A DNA stretch of 64,000 bases. Origin: Phycisphaerales bacterium PN19_bin_20 (lineage in GTDB: Bacteria; Planctomycetota; Phycisphaerae; Phycisphaerales; UBA1924). Below are positions 36,990 through 46,031 of the stretch, piece after piece; positions within the stretch are counted from its first letter, which is position 1; every line of letters starts with the position of its first letter. The stretch spans positions 94,055 through 158,054 of the forward strand of contig JAJOLK010000004.1 of the NCBI GenBank assembly GCA_021173225.1. The letters run 5' to 3'. The notes under the pieces were generated by a model. It saw nothing but the letters and a program-made list of their open reading frames with translations, made no database searches and was not told the DNA's origin. The position numbers were made by a program, and so were the translations under genes.

Positions 36990-39185
36990 TTACGAGACGA
37001 TGCCCGCCTGCCCGCGCGCGATGATGACCACCACGCGCAGCGCCTCAGAGACCGACCACGCCTGCGCGGGGCAACCGCCGGGCTGCTGGGGCTGGTGCTG
37101 CTCGTCCTGCGCGTCGTAGACCTCTGAAAGCTGGCCCAGGCAGCCGTCTTGGAGCGAGCCCAGCAGCGGGCCGATGACGCTCTGTGCGCGGGCCAGGGCG
37201 GCGGGGCTGAAGTCGTCGGCTCGGCAGATCGCCTCGGCCAGCGGGCCCATGAGCCAGGGCCAGGCGGTCCCGTTGTGATACGCCGCGTCGCGCTCGAACA
37301 TGCGGCCCTTGTAGCGGGGCTTGTAGTTGGGGTCATTGGGCGCGAGCGTGCGCACGCCGTGCGGGGTGTAAAGGTCGCGCAGCACGACCTCGACGATCGA
37401 GCGCTGCTGGTATTTGCTTAGCGGGCAGTGGGGCAGGCTGACGGCCAGGAGCTGGTTGGGGCGGATCGAGGCGTCGGGCCCGTGCGGGGTGATGACGTCG
37501 TAGAGGCAACCGTCGCGCTCGTTCCAGAACGCCGCGGCAAAGCTGGTGCCCGTGCGCGAGGCGAGCTGCGCGCAGGTTGCGGCGAAGCTGGGCGCCAGGG
37601 CCTGCGCATAGTGGGCAAGCTGGCGGAGGCCCGAGTGCCATAGCGCGTTGATCTCGACGGGCTTGCCGTGGCGGGGCGTAAAGACCACCCCGTCGCGCTT
37701 GGCGTCCATCCAGGTCAGTTGGGTCGAGGCGTCACCGGCAGAGACCAGCCCATCAGCAGGATCGGCCCCGATGCCAAAGTGCGTGCCTTTGGCGTACGCG
37801 GTGACGATCTCAGTGCACGCGGGCAGCAGCGTGTTGATGAAGAACTCATCGTCGCCGGTAGCGTCAAAGTAGCGGCACGCGGCCTGGATGAACCACAGGG
37901 CGGCGTCAACGGTGTTGTAGTGGGCCTGGCCCGTGTAGTCGTCAAAGACGTTGGGGATCAGGCCGTCCTTGCACGCGGAGGCGAAGGTCTCGAGCACCTT
38001 GCGGGCCTCGGTGAATCGCCCGGTGGTCAGCAACAATCCGGGCAGCGCGATCATGCTGTCACGCCCCCAGTCGGCAAACCACGGGTAGCCGGCCATGATC
38101 GTCTCGCGGTCCGCCGGCGCGCCGGCCAGCGCACCGGGGCGAACGCGCTGAACGACGAACTGGTCCGCCGCGGCGACCAGCGCCGCTACGTGCGGCAGCA
38201 GCGGGCTCTCGGCCAGCGGCCCGCGCCGCGTGAAGGCGCTGCCGAGCTTGACACGCGTGGCGGTGACGATGTCGTCCATGCGCCGTTTGCGGAACTCGGC
38301 GTCTGCGAGCGGGTCGGGCAGCGTCGGGCCAGCTCGATCCAGCGCCGGCGGGGCCGCGAGCCGCACCGACTGCACGTCGGCACCCTGCCCCAGCGGCACG
38401 CCCGCGGCGCTGCGCGGCACGGGGCCGAGCTCGGCGTGCAGGGTGACGGTCAGGTCCTTGCCCACAAAGTCAGCGACGAACTCGCCCGGGCTGAGCAGGT
38501 CCTCTAAATAGTCGTACCCGCGCGACTGCTCAAGGTCGTACTGAAAGTTGTGCCACCACTGCTCGTCGTGGCGGTAGCTGGCGCCGTGGGCACGGACGGT
38601 CAGGCTCGCCGCGGGTGAGGCGACGGTGACGCCCCCGGTGCTGTGGGCGGTGGCGAAGCGGTCGCGCCAAAGGTCGCGCAAGACCAGGGCGTGGAAGTCA
38701 CGTAGCGCCACCAGCGGGCGCAGGCTCAGGCGGGCCCGCGCCGGTGCGCTGCTGCTGACGTGATAACGCACGACTACGCCGGGGCGCAGGTGTAGCAGGT
38801 GCACGGCCTTGACGACGGTGAAGAGCCCGACGCGGAACGTCCAGCTCGCGTGCGTGTGATCGCACGAGAACGAGGTGAGGTTCTGGTCGCCCCGCGGGTG
38901 CAGCACGCCGGGCGAGAAGCGGAACGTTGCCAGCTCGATGCGTTCTTCAAGCGGTGTGCCCGCGGCAGTCACAAGGCTCTCGGCCATCGAGTGCAGGCCC
39001 AGGATTCGGTTGACGGGCGGGCGCAGCGAGGCGACCAGCAACCCGTGGTAGCGGCGCGTAGGCACGCCGCTGACGGTGCCCATCGCGAACCCGCCCTGCT
39101 GGTTGGTCAGGAGCCACTCGGTGCCCGTGAGCGCGCTGAGCTGCGCGGGGGTGGTCTGGTCAAAGCGGTAAACCGGGGGTGTCAT
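36990..39185 (-). CDS. Amylo-alpha-1,6-glucosidase (glycogen debranching enzyme family)
   Basis: A 731-residue cytoplasmic enzyme that hydrolyses alpha-1,6 branch points in glycogen. The N-terminal domain has EWLLTNQQGGFAMGTVSGVPTRRYHGLL; the (alpha/alpha)6 catalytic domain has AGYPWFADWGRDSMIALPGLLLTTG (catalytic Asp), VDAALWFIQAACRY, and NGTAWPWLMGPLAEA with YHNG just before it. Length and layout match the bacterial GDE family. The 3' end is intact. The start overlaps the tsaB stop, so the two are translationally coupled. Confidence 0.93.
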   Translation of the reverse strand: MTPPVYRFDQTTPAQLSALTGTEWLLTNQQGGFAMGTVSGVPTRRYHGLLVASLRPPVNRILGLHSMAESLVTAAGTPLEERIELATFRFSPGVLHPRGDQNLTSFSCDHTHASWTFRVGLFTVVKAVHLLHLRPGVVVRYHVSSSAPARARLSLRPLVALRDFHALVLRDLWRDRFATAHSTGGVTVASPAASLTVRAHGASYRHDEQWWHNFQYDLEQSRGYDYLEDLLSPGEFVADFVGKDLTVTLHAELGPVPRSAAGVPLGQGADVQSVRLAAPPALDRAGPTLPDPLADAEFRKRRMDDIVTATRVKLGSAFTRRGPLAESPLLPHVAALVAAADQFVVQRVRPGALAGAPADRETIMAGYPWFADWGRDSMIALPGLLLTTGRFTEARKVLETFASACKDGLIPNVFDDYTGQAHYNTVDAALWFIQAACRYFDATGDDEFFINTLLPACTEIVTAYAKGTHFGIGADPADGLVSAGDASTQLTWMDAKRDGVVFTPRHGKPVEINALWHSGLRQLAHYAQALAPSFAATCAQLASRTGTSFAAAFWNERDGCLYDVITPHGPDASIRPNQLLAVSLPHCPLSKYQQRSIVEVVLRDLYTPHGVRTLAPNDPNYKPRYKGRMFERDAAYHNGTAWPWLMGPLAEAICRADDFSPAALARAQSVIGPLLGSLQDGCLGQLSEVYDAQDEQHQPQQPGGCPAQAWSVSEALRVVVIIARGQAGIVS

Positions 39186-40024
39186 GGTTGGGCCTTTGCC
39201 GAGGTAGTGGGCGGGGTCGAGTTCGATGCGCGCTTGCGTGCTTGCCAGAGCGTGACGGCCTCGGGCTGACGAGGGTACAGCGGCAGCAGCTCATGGCCCG
39301 CCACGCGCGGGCAGACGTTCGCTGCGTGCAGGCACGCGAGGGCAGAGAAGCGGATCGGTGCCTTCGGTACGCCCGCATGGGCAAGGGCTTCGCCGATCGT
39401 CGCAGGCAAAAACGCGTCGGCCAGCACCAGCGCGGGGCGGCACTCCAGCACGCCTGCGGCGTCGAGCACGCGCCCGCTGAACGCGCTGGCGACCAGCGCG
39501 GAGCCGGTGATGAGCGAGTCACTGGCGGTTGCGAGCTGAGTGCCGGACGCGCTGGGCGGGCTGGAGCGGCCAGGCTCGAAGATCGCGAACCACGCCGTGG
39601 CTCCTTTGCTGGCGAGCGCGACGGCAACCGTGCGCGTCACGTGCCGGCTGGCGTCACTTGGGCGTCCGTCATCATGCTGAAGATGTGCGTACAGGGCAAC
39701 TAGCGCGCTGGGCACACGCACGCACGCCGCCCCGGTCGCCAGCGCGATCATCTGCCCCGCGGCGCACGCCGTTCGCGTCGCGGTAAAGCCCCCGGGCCCG
39801 ACCGACACACTGACTTCTTGCAGATCGGCCGGTCGCAGGCCCGCGCGGGCGAACAGCCGGGCGATCGCCGGCTGCAGGTCGTCGTGCGCATGGCTCGCAG
39901 GGGCGACCGTCTCGGCGAGCACCAACCCGGCGTGTTCCAGGGCAACCTGTCCGCCCGGTGCCGGCGCATCCGCGTGCGCGCCTTTGGCGGCGGGGTTCGA
40001 GATCTCGATGGCGAGCCTTGCCAT
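39182..40024 (-). CDS. tsaB: tRNA threonylcarbamoyladenosine biosynthesis protein TsaB
   Basis: A 280-residue protein of the ASKHA fold that, with TsaD and TsaE, makes t6A37 in tRNAs reading ANN codons. The N-terminal strand LAIEIS is followed by SHAHDDLQPAI and the diagnostic VSVGPGGFTATRTACAAGQMIA. A final C-terminal lobe (SFSALACLHAANVCPR, ELLPLYPRQPEAVT) completes the fold. The usual initial ILaIDTS is changed to AIEIS and the first 30 residues hold a short insertion. It lies between arfB and the debranching gene on one strand. Confidence 0.9.
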   Translation of the reverse strand: MARLAIEISNPAAKGAHADAPAPGGQVALEHAGLVLAETVAPASHAHDDLQPAIARLFARAGLRPADLQEVSVSVGPGGFTATRTACAAGQMIALATGAACVRVPSALVALYAHLQHDDGRPSDASRHVTRTVAVALASKGATAWFAIFEPGRSSPPSASGTQLATASDSLITGSALVASAFSGRVLDAAGVLECRPALVLADAFLPATIGEALAHAGVPKAPIRFSALACLHAANVCPRVAGHELLPLYPRQPEAVTLWQARKRASNSTPPTTSAKAQP

Positions 40025-40048
40025 TAGGTCCTTGCGGTTGCTCCGACA

Positions 40049-40567
40049 CTACTCGCTGCGGCGGTCGCGTTTGATCTGCCCGCGGTGCTTCTTCGCGGTG
40101 ATGCGGCGCTCAACGCTGCCGCGGGTCGGGCGCGTCTTGCGCCGGCTCTTGGGGCGGATCATCGCCCGCACCAGCAGTGCGCGGAGCTTCTCGAAGCACT
40201 CGTCACGGTTGCGCGACTGGCTGCGGTGCTCCTGCGCATCGATCAAGACCTGCCCGTCGCTGGTCAGGTAGCGCCCCGCAAGGGCCTCAAGCCGCAAGCG
40301 TGCCTCGGGGTCAATCGGCAGCGCCGCGAGCGTGACGCGAAGCTGGCAGCGCGTTGAGAGCTTGTTGACGTTCTGCCCGCCGGGCCCGCTTGAGCGCGAG
40401 TAGGCGATGTCCACCGCATCGGGCCCGACGCGCACGCCCGGCGCAAGCTCGATGCCGGCGCCCTCACCGCCGGGGCTCGCCGCGTTGCTCGAACTCGGGC
40501 GGTCCGGGTCGCCGCGTTCAGCGTGCGGATCAGGTTGAACTTCTGGGTTGCCCGGCTGGTGCGCCAT
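40049..40567 (-). CDS. arfB: ArfB-like peptidyl-tRNA hydrolase (RF-1 domain)
   Basis: A 172-residue rescue factor that frees stalled ribosomes by peptide hydrolysis. The catalytic GGQ is in SSGPGGQNVNKL (residues 63-65), and the basic C-terminal tail (RPKSRRKTRPTRGSVERRITAKKHRGQIKRDRR) binds the empty mRNA channel, as in ArfB/YaeJ. The Ser-Gly-Pro-Gly-Gly-Gln context and length fit the family. ATG 40567 preferred; a TTG at 40573 would add two residues. It is the first gene of the arfB-tsaB-debranching run on the minus strand. Confidence 0.93.
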   Translation of the reverse strand: MAHQPGNPEVQPDPHAERGDPDRPSSSNAASPGGEGAGIELAPGVRVGPDAVDIAYSRSSGPGGQNVNKLSTRCQLRVTLAALPIDPEARLRLEALAGRYLTSDGQVLIDAQEHRSQSRNRDECFEKLRALLVRAMIRPKSRRKTRPTRGSVERRITAKKHRGQIKRDRRSE

Positions 40568-40623
40568 AGCCAAGCGTGGGCAGCACGGGCGTCCAAGGCA
40601 AGTGCCGTCTACGCTGTTCCCCT

Positions 40624-41550
40624 ATGAGGCACCCGGCGATCGTTCTGGCCACCCGCAGCGTCATCCTCGCTTGCACGCTCGGGGGCGTGGCTTCCGCGCA
40701 GACGCCTCAACCAACGGCAGTAGTAACGGCGATTGCGGAGCGGCAGCCGCCCAGCGGCGCGGCCCCCGCGCCCGAGCTGGCGCTCAACGACCGCTGGCGC
40801 ATCCGCGTCACGCCGCGCGTCTGGTTCGTCGCGCCGGCGGGTGATCTAACCCTGGCCGGTGGGCCAAAGTTCAAGCTCGGCGACGTCAAGGCAGACTCGA
40901 CCACGCTGGCGCCGTTTCTTGACGTGACCGTCCGCGAGGTGCCCGGTGAGGGCGTGAAGGTTGGCGTGCCCAACCTAATCTTCGCGGCCTCGGGGGCTAT
41001 CACCAGCAGCGATTCGAGCAACACCCTTGCCGGGGGCGGGCAGTTCGGCTCGCTGGCTGTTGCGCCGGGCGGGCAGATCGACTCGCAGGTCCAGTGGTCC
41101 ACGTTCCAACTCACCGGCGGGCAGGTTTGGCGCCTGGCAGACCTGACACCCGCGGGCGGCATGAAGGGCACCACGGTGGTTGATCTCGCTGGCATGGTCG
41201 GGGCCCGCGTGCAATACCAGCGTTTCGAGTTTGCCAGCGGCGGTGTCACCGAGCGCGAAAAACTGACCTGGCTTGAGGGAATCGTGCAGGCACGCCTTGA
41301 TGTGCGGCTGAGCAGCGAGTTTGCCGCCGAGCTCAACGCGAGCCTCGCGTGGGCGCCCGACCGTTTCGGGGGTGAGGTTGACGCCGCATTCAGCTACACC
41401 CCGTGGCGCGGGGCGCGCGGGCAGAGCCTGGGCGTTCAGATCGGCTATCGGCTTCTGGCGACCGACTACAGCGTTGATCGAAACGGATCCAAGACCGAGT
41501 TCAACGGCTCGCTCGCGGGCCTTTATGCTGGCGTAAGCCTCAAGTTCTAA
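40624..41550 (+). CDS. Outer-membrane beta-barrel hypothetical protein
   Basis: A 308-residue protein with a signal peptide (MRHPAIVLATRSVILACTLGGVASA, cleavage after Ala25). The mature part is an alternating hydrophobic/polar strand pattern with many Gly, Thr and Ser and ends in SLKF, typical of barrels recognised by BamA. I cannot name the family; size is close to eight- to ten-stranded OmpA or OmpW-like barrels. It is divergent from arfB and followed by an FtsX-like permease, possibly unrelated. Confidence 0.75.
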   Translation: MRHPAIVLATRSVILACTLGGVASAQTPQPTAVVTAIAERQPPSGAAPAPELALNDRWRIRVTPRVWFVAPAGDLTLAGGPKFKLGDVKADSTTLAPFLDVTVREVPGEGVKVGVPNLIFAASGAITSSDSSNTLAGGGQFGSLAVAPGGQIDSQVQWSTFQLTGGQVWRLADLTPAGGMKGTTVVDLAGMVGARVQYQRFEFASGGVTEREKLTWLEGIVQARLDVRLSSEFAAELNASLAWAPDRFGGEVDAAFSYTPWRGARGQSLGVQIGYRLLATDYSVDRNGSKTEFNGSLAGLYAGVSLKF

Positions 41551-41595
41551 GCCGCGCTACCCCACGACGATTTCAGCGACCACCGAGAGCAACTC

Positions 41596-42864
41596 ATGGC
41601 CATGACTGACCTGGGCATCGTGCGGCGTTCGCTGAGTTCCAGGCGATTCTCTTCGCTGGTCACGGCCCTGACCGTCGCGGTCGCCGTCGCCCTCATGCTG
41701 GTCCTGCTGAGCATGCGTGACGCCGGCAAGCAGAGCCTGCAGCGCGGCGCGGGCAACATGCACTTGCTGGTCTCGGCCGACACCAGCCCGCTGACCAGCG
41801 TGCTCAACGCGATTTTTTACGCCCGCGCGCCGGCCCGGGCCTTCCCGGTCTCACGCGCCACTGCGCTGGCCGAGATCCCGCTGGTGCATTGGGCCATCCC
41901 GGTGCAAAAGGGCGACAACTTCCGCGGGTTCCCTACGCTCGCGACCGACCCGGCCCAGTTCTTCAGGCTCTTTCAGCCCGTACCGGGGCGGGGCTTTGAG
42001 CTCTCTAGCGGCGTGTTCCCGGCCGGCGACTTTGACGTGGCACTCGGCGCCGACGCCGCCACCGGCACGGGTCTGCGCGTCGGCGATAGCCTGGTGCTTA
42101 CCCACGGCACGTCTGCCGAAGGCGGGCACGTCCACGACGCGTTCCCCTTCAAGGTCGTAGGCATCCTGGCACCAACCGCCACTGCGCACGACCGGGCCGT
42201 GGTCATCACCCTCAACGCCACATGGCTAGTCCACGCGGACGACTTCCGCGACAGCCGGGGTGATCCTGAGCAGGTCACCGTTGCCAACCTTCGCCCCGGC
42301 GAGAAGCTCATCACCGGCGTGTTCATCCGGGCCAAAGGGCGCGGCGACGGCGACACGCCCGCAACCCTCCCGCAGCTCTTCAGCCAGCTCAGGGCCGACC
42401 CAACACTCACTGTCGCGAGCCCGGGCCAGCAGATCGACCAGCTCTTCAAGATCGTCGGCAACGTTGACCGCCTGCTGCTGGCGATGGCTCTGGTCGTCCT
42501 GCTGGCCAGCGGCGTGACGATCATGCTGGTGATGCACAGCGCGATGGAGCTGCGGGCGCGCCAAGTGGCGGTGCTGCGCGTGCTGGGCGCCAGCCGCGGG
42601 CGGGTCTTTGGTCTTGCGGTCACAGAGGCGGCGCTGATCGGCCTGGCCGGCGCGCTGCTTGGCGTGGCGCTGGCGTGGGTTGGCGCGTGGGGCGTGGCCC
42701 AGGGCGTGCGTGAGTCTTTGGGCCTAGTCATCCGCCCGACGGTCGACCTGCGGTGGTCGGTGGTCATGGTCGCTGGCGCGGTGGCCCTGGCGTGCGCGGC
42801 AGGCGTGCTACCCGCGCTGCGGGCCTACCGCACGGATGTGTTGCGAAACCTGCGTGCGGGCTGA
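41596..42864 (+). CDS. FtsX/MacB-type ABC transporter permease
   Basis: A 422-residue permease with an N-terminal membrane span (SLVTALTVAVAVALMLVLLSM), a large periplasmic domain (about residues 50-280) and three C-terminal spans (LLLAMALVVLLASGVTIMLVM, LIGLAGALLGVALAWVGAWG, and VVMVAGAVALACAAGVLPAL). REVRAR-like QVAVLRVLGASRGRVFGLAV is the conserved FtsX-type coupling segment. Such permeases export lipoproteins, peptides or drugs with a separate ATPase; no ATPase is adjacent. It is followed by the exonuclease-ligase gene after 23 bases, which may only be chance. Confidence 0.88.
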   Translation: MAMTDLGIVRRSLSSRRFSSLVTALTVAVAVALMLVLLSMRDAGKQSLQRGAGNMHLLVSADTSPLTSVLNAIFYARAPARAFPVSRATALAEIPLVHWAIPVQKGDNFRGFPTLATDPAQFFRLFQPVPGRGFELSSGVFPAGDFDVALGADAATGTGLRVGDSLVLTHGTSAEGGHVHDAFPFKVVGILAPTATAHDRAVVITLNATWLVHADDFRDSRGDPEQVTVANLRPGEKLITGVFIRAKGRGDGDTPATLPQLFSQLRADPTLTVASPGQQIDQLFKIVGNVDRLLLAMALVVLLASGVTIMLVMHSAMELRARQVAVLRVLGASRGRVFGLAVTEAALIGLAGALLGVALAWVGAWGVAQGVRESLGLVIRPTVDLRWSVVMVAGAVALACAAGVLPALRAYRTDVLRNLRAG

Positions 42865-42887
42865 GTGGTCTACGCTGCCAGCGTGCG

Positions 42888-45800
42888 ATGTCTGAACTGA
42901 TCGAGAGCACGCCGCAGGGCTTGTACTGCGCCGAGGGTGGCTTCTGGATCGACCCCTGGCGGGCTGTCTCGCGCGCGGTGGTAACCCACGCACACACCGA
43001 CCACGCGCGTTACGGCTGCGAGCGTTACCTCACCAGCGCGACGGGTAAGGTGGTGCTCGCTGCACGACTGGGTCCGGGTGCCGCCGGAAGGATCGACGGG
43101 CTGAACTACGGGCGGGCCATCCGCGTCGGTGATGTGCTCGTCAGCCTGCACCCCGCCGGGCATGTGCTCGGCTCGGCACAGGTCCGCGTGCAGCGCCTCA
43201 GCGGCCCGCGCGCAGGCGAGGTGTGGGTTGCCAGCGGCGATTACAAGCTCGCGCTCGACGGCGTCAGCGAGCCCTTCGAGCCCGTCCGCTGCGACACGTT
43301 CATCACCGAGAGCACCTTCGGGCTGCCGGTTTACCGCTGGCCGCACAGCGCGACCGTGATGGCGAGTATCAACGCCTGGTGGGCCGGCTGCGGGGCCGTG
43401 GGCAAGCTGCCGATCCTTGCGTGCTACGCGCTGGGCAAGGCGCAGCGTTTGCTCGCGGGGCTTGACGCAAGCATCGGTCCGATCCTCATCCACGGCGCGC
43501 TCAAGGCGTGCACACAGGCGTACGTTGACGCGGGCGTGAAGATGCCACTGGTGGCCAGCGCCACGCACGAGAACGTGCAGCGGTCTGATGGGCGCGCCAT
43601 CGTGCTTGCGCCGCCGAGCGCTGTGCGCAGCGCGTGGGCCTACAAGCTGCCGGGGCGTGAGCACGCGCTGGCCAGCGCCATGGCCAGCGGTTGGATGAGC
43701 GTCCGCGGCACGCGCCGGCGCCAGGCGCTCGACACCGGCTTCCCGCTCTCTGACCACGCCGACTGGCCCGGGTTGTTGGCCGCGATCGAGGCGACCGGCG
43801 CGACGCGCGTCGGCGTCACGCACGGCTACATCGGCCCGATGGTCCGGCAACTGCGCGAGCGCGGGCTCGACGCCTTCCCCATCGAGACGCGCTATGAGGG
43901 CGACAACAACGAAGCAGGTGAGGCGAGCGACCCGCCGCCAGCCGCCGAGCTGGTGTTAGCAGCCGAGCTGTCGCCAGCCTCAAAGCTGGTGGATGCCAGC
44001 ACAGTCCAGACGCCCGCTTTGATCGTGGGCTGGAGCGCCGAGCCCGCGGGCGCGATAGACGCAGGCTTCATCGACCCTGCGGGCCGCCGTGAGCTCATCG
44101 AAGAGCACCGTGCGGGACCAGCGATCACCGATGTGCGCACGGACGGGCGACGCGTTGCGACGATCCGGTCGGAAGCCGAAGGATCCCCCAGCGTGCCGCG
44201 CGAACTTCAAGCCGAAGTGGCAACCTCAGCGCCAACTGAAACTCCAGGCGCCGGCTACGCACGATTTGCACGTCTGTTCCTTGAGCTGGACGCGACGACC
44301 AAGACCGGCGACAAGCACGAGCTGCTCGTGGCCTACTTCCGCCACGTGCTTGCCGATCGAGCCCCGGCTGACAGATCGCTCGCCGACGGAATCTGGACCG
44401 TCGCGCTCTTCACGGGTCGGCGCGTCAAGCGGGCCGTCACACGCACGCAGCTACGCGAGTGGGTCGGCCAGCTCTCTGGGCTGCCCGCCTGGCTCATCGA
44501 TGAGTGTTACGCGACCGTCGGCGACTTTGGCGAGACGCTCGCGCTGCTGCTGCCTAGCGGACCGCTCGCAAACCAGGGGCCCACCGCCGCCGAGATTGCG
44601 CCAAGCCTCGCGGACGTCTGCCAGCGCCTGATGCGCATGGTCCGCATGAGCCCCGACGCTTGCCGGCGTGAGGTGGTCAACGTCTGGTCCGGGCTCGATC
44701 AGCCGGGGCGTCTGGTCTTCCACAAGCTCATCTCGGCGAGCTTCCGTTTGGGCGTCTCACGGATGATGGTCGTGCGGGCCCTGGCCCACGTCGCGGGCAT
44801 CACCCCGCCCGAGATGGACCAGCGGCTCATGGGCGAGTGGCCCTTGACCGGCGCGTTCTTCGCCTCGCTGCTCGCACCAACGCCACCGGTCAGCGCGGGC
44901 TCGTCAATCGCTCCCTCGGCAAGCGCGCTCAACCCGCTGCCGTTCTTTCTCGCCCATCAACTGCCTGATGAGCTCGACCGCCCCGACCTGCTGGCCGAGG
45001 CCCTCGGCCCCGTCTCGCGCTGGCAGGCGGAGTGGAAGTGGGACGGCCTTCGCGCGCAGCTGATCTGCCAAGCCCCGCGCGTCGCGCTCTGGAGCCGTGG
45101 TGAAGAACCTCTGGGCGAGCAGTTCCCAGAGCTGATCGACGCCGCCCGTGCGCTGCCGACGGGCACCATCCTTGATGGCGAGGTTCTCGCCTTCGAGCAC
45201 GGCATGCCGCTGGACTTTGCCCACATCCAAACGCGTATCACCGCCCGTCGCGCAGCGGGGCGACTCTTCCACGACGTGCCGGTGGTCTTCATGGCCTATG
45301 ACCTGCTGCGAAGTGACGGCGTTGACGTCCGCGCGCTGCCGATGGCCCGCCGGCGTGCGCTACTTGATGCGTTGCTGCCCGCTGACATCGCGTTAATCAA
45401 GCGGTCGCCGGTGATTGACGCTGAGTCATGGGCCGCACTCGAGCTCGTCCGCGCCCAGTCGCGCGCCCGCGGGGTCGAGGGCCTGATGCTCAAGCGCCTT
45501 GACTCACCCTACGGCACCGGGCGCGCCAAGCTCTCGCCGGTCGATGACAAGGCCGCCGGCGCGTGGTGGAAGTGGAAGATCGAGCCTTACAGCGTTGATT
45601 GCGTGCTCGTCGCGGCCCAGCGCGGCAGCGGTCGCAGGGCCAGCCTCTTTACCGACTACACCTTCGCGGTCTGGAGCGGCCAAGAGCGCGGTGAGGGCGA
45701 GTTGATCCCCTTCGCCAAGGCCTATCACGGCAAGGGCATGACCGACGAGATCTTCATGGAAATCGACGCGTTTGTCCGCACGCACACCACTGGGCGCATC

Positions 45801-46031
45801 CCCGCCGCGGGCATCCGCAACGTGAGACCGTTACTGGTCTTTGAGCTGGCCTTTGAGGGGCTTCAGGAGAGCCCTCGCCACCGCAGCAAGGTCGCGGTGC
45901 GGTTCCCGCGCATCAACCGCTGGCGACGTGACAAGGCTCCCGCCGAGGCCGACACGCTGGGCACCCTGCGGGCCATGTTGCTCGCGCACCGCACACGCAC
46001 ACAGCCCGCGCCCGGGCAGGTGCCGGCATGA
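42888..46031 (+). CDS. Fused metallo-beta-lactamase exonuclease and ATP-dependent DNA ligase
   Basis: A 1047-residue fusion. The first part (about 1-340) is a beta-CASP-type metallo-beta-lactamase nuclease with VVTHAHTDHARYG (HxHxDH at 34-39), SGDYKLALDG, and SDHADWPGL, matching the ligase-associated DNA exonuclease. After a low-complexity linker (about 345-465) comes an ATP-dependent ligase: the helical N-domain (LFLELDATTKTGDKHELL), the nucleotidyl-transfer EWKWDGLRAQL with Lys717, DGEVLAFEHG, GVEGLMLKRL and the OB-fold (FAKAYHGKGMTDEIF). These two are separate genes in most genomes with this system. It overlaps the Lhr-like gene by four bases, giving a repair operon. Confidence 0.93.
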   Translation: MSELIESTPQGLYCAEGGFWIDPWRAVSRAVVTHAHTDHARYGCERYLTSATGKVVLAARLGPGAAGRIDGLNYGRAIRVGDVLVSLHPAGHVLGSAQVRVQRLSGPRAGEVWVASGDYKLALDGVSEPFEPVRCDTFITESTFGLPVYRWPHSATVMASINAWWAGCGAVGKLPILACYALGKAQRLLAGLDASIGPILIHGALKACTQAYVDAGVKMPLVASATHENVQRSDGRAIVLAPPSAVRSAWAYKLPGREHALASAMASGWMSVRGTRRRQALDTGFPLSDHADWPGLLAAIEATGATRVGVTHGYIGPMVRQLRERGLDAFPIETRYEGDNNEAGEASDPPPAAELVLAAELSPASKLVDASTVQTPALIVGWSAEPAGAIDAGFIDPAGRRELIEEHRAGPAITDVRTDGRRVATIRSEAEGSPSVPRELQAEVATSAPTETPGAGYARFARLFLELDATTKTGDKHELLVAYFRHVLADRAPADRSLADGIWTVALFTGRRVKRAVTRTQLREWVGQLSGLPAWLIDECYATVGDFGETLALLLPSGPLANQGPTAAEIAPSLADVCQRLMRMVRMSPDACRREVVNVWSGLDQPGRLVFHKLISASFRLGVSRMMVVRALAHVAGITPPEMDQRLMGEWPLTGAFFASLLAPTPPVSAGSSIAPSASALNPLPFFLAHQLPDELDRPDLLAEALGPVSRWQAEWKWDGLRAQLICQAPRVALWSRGEEPLGEQFPELIDAARALPTGTILDGEVLAFEHGMPLDFAHIQTRITARRAAGRLFHDVPVVFMAYDLLRSDGVDVRALPMARRRALLDALLPADIALIKRSPVIDAESWAALELVRAQSRARGVEGLMLKRLDSPYGTGRAKLSPVDDKAAGAWWKWKIEPYSVDCVLVAAQRGSGRRASLFTDYTFAVWSGQERGEGELIPFAKAYHGKGMTDEIFMEIDAFVRTHTTGRIPAAGIRNVRPLLVFELAFEGLQESPRHRSKVAVRFPRINRWRRDKAPAEADTLGTLRAMLLAHRTRTQPAPGQVPA

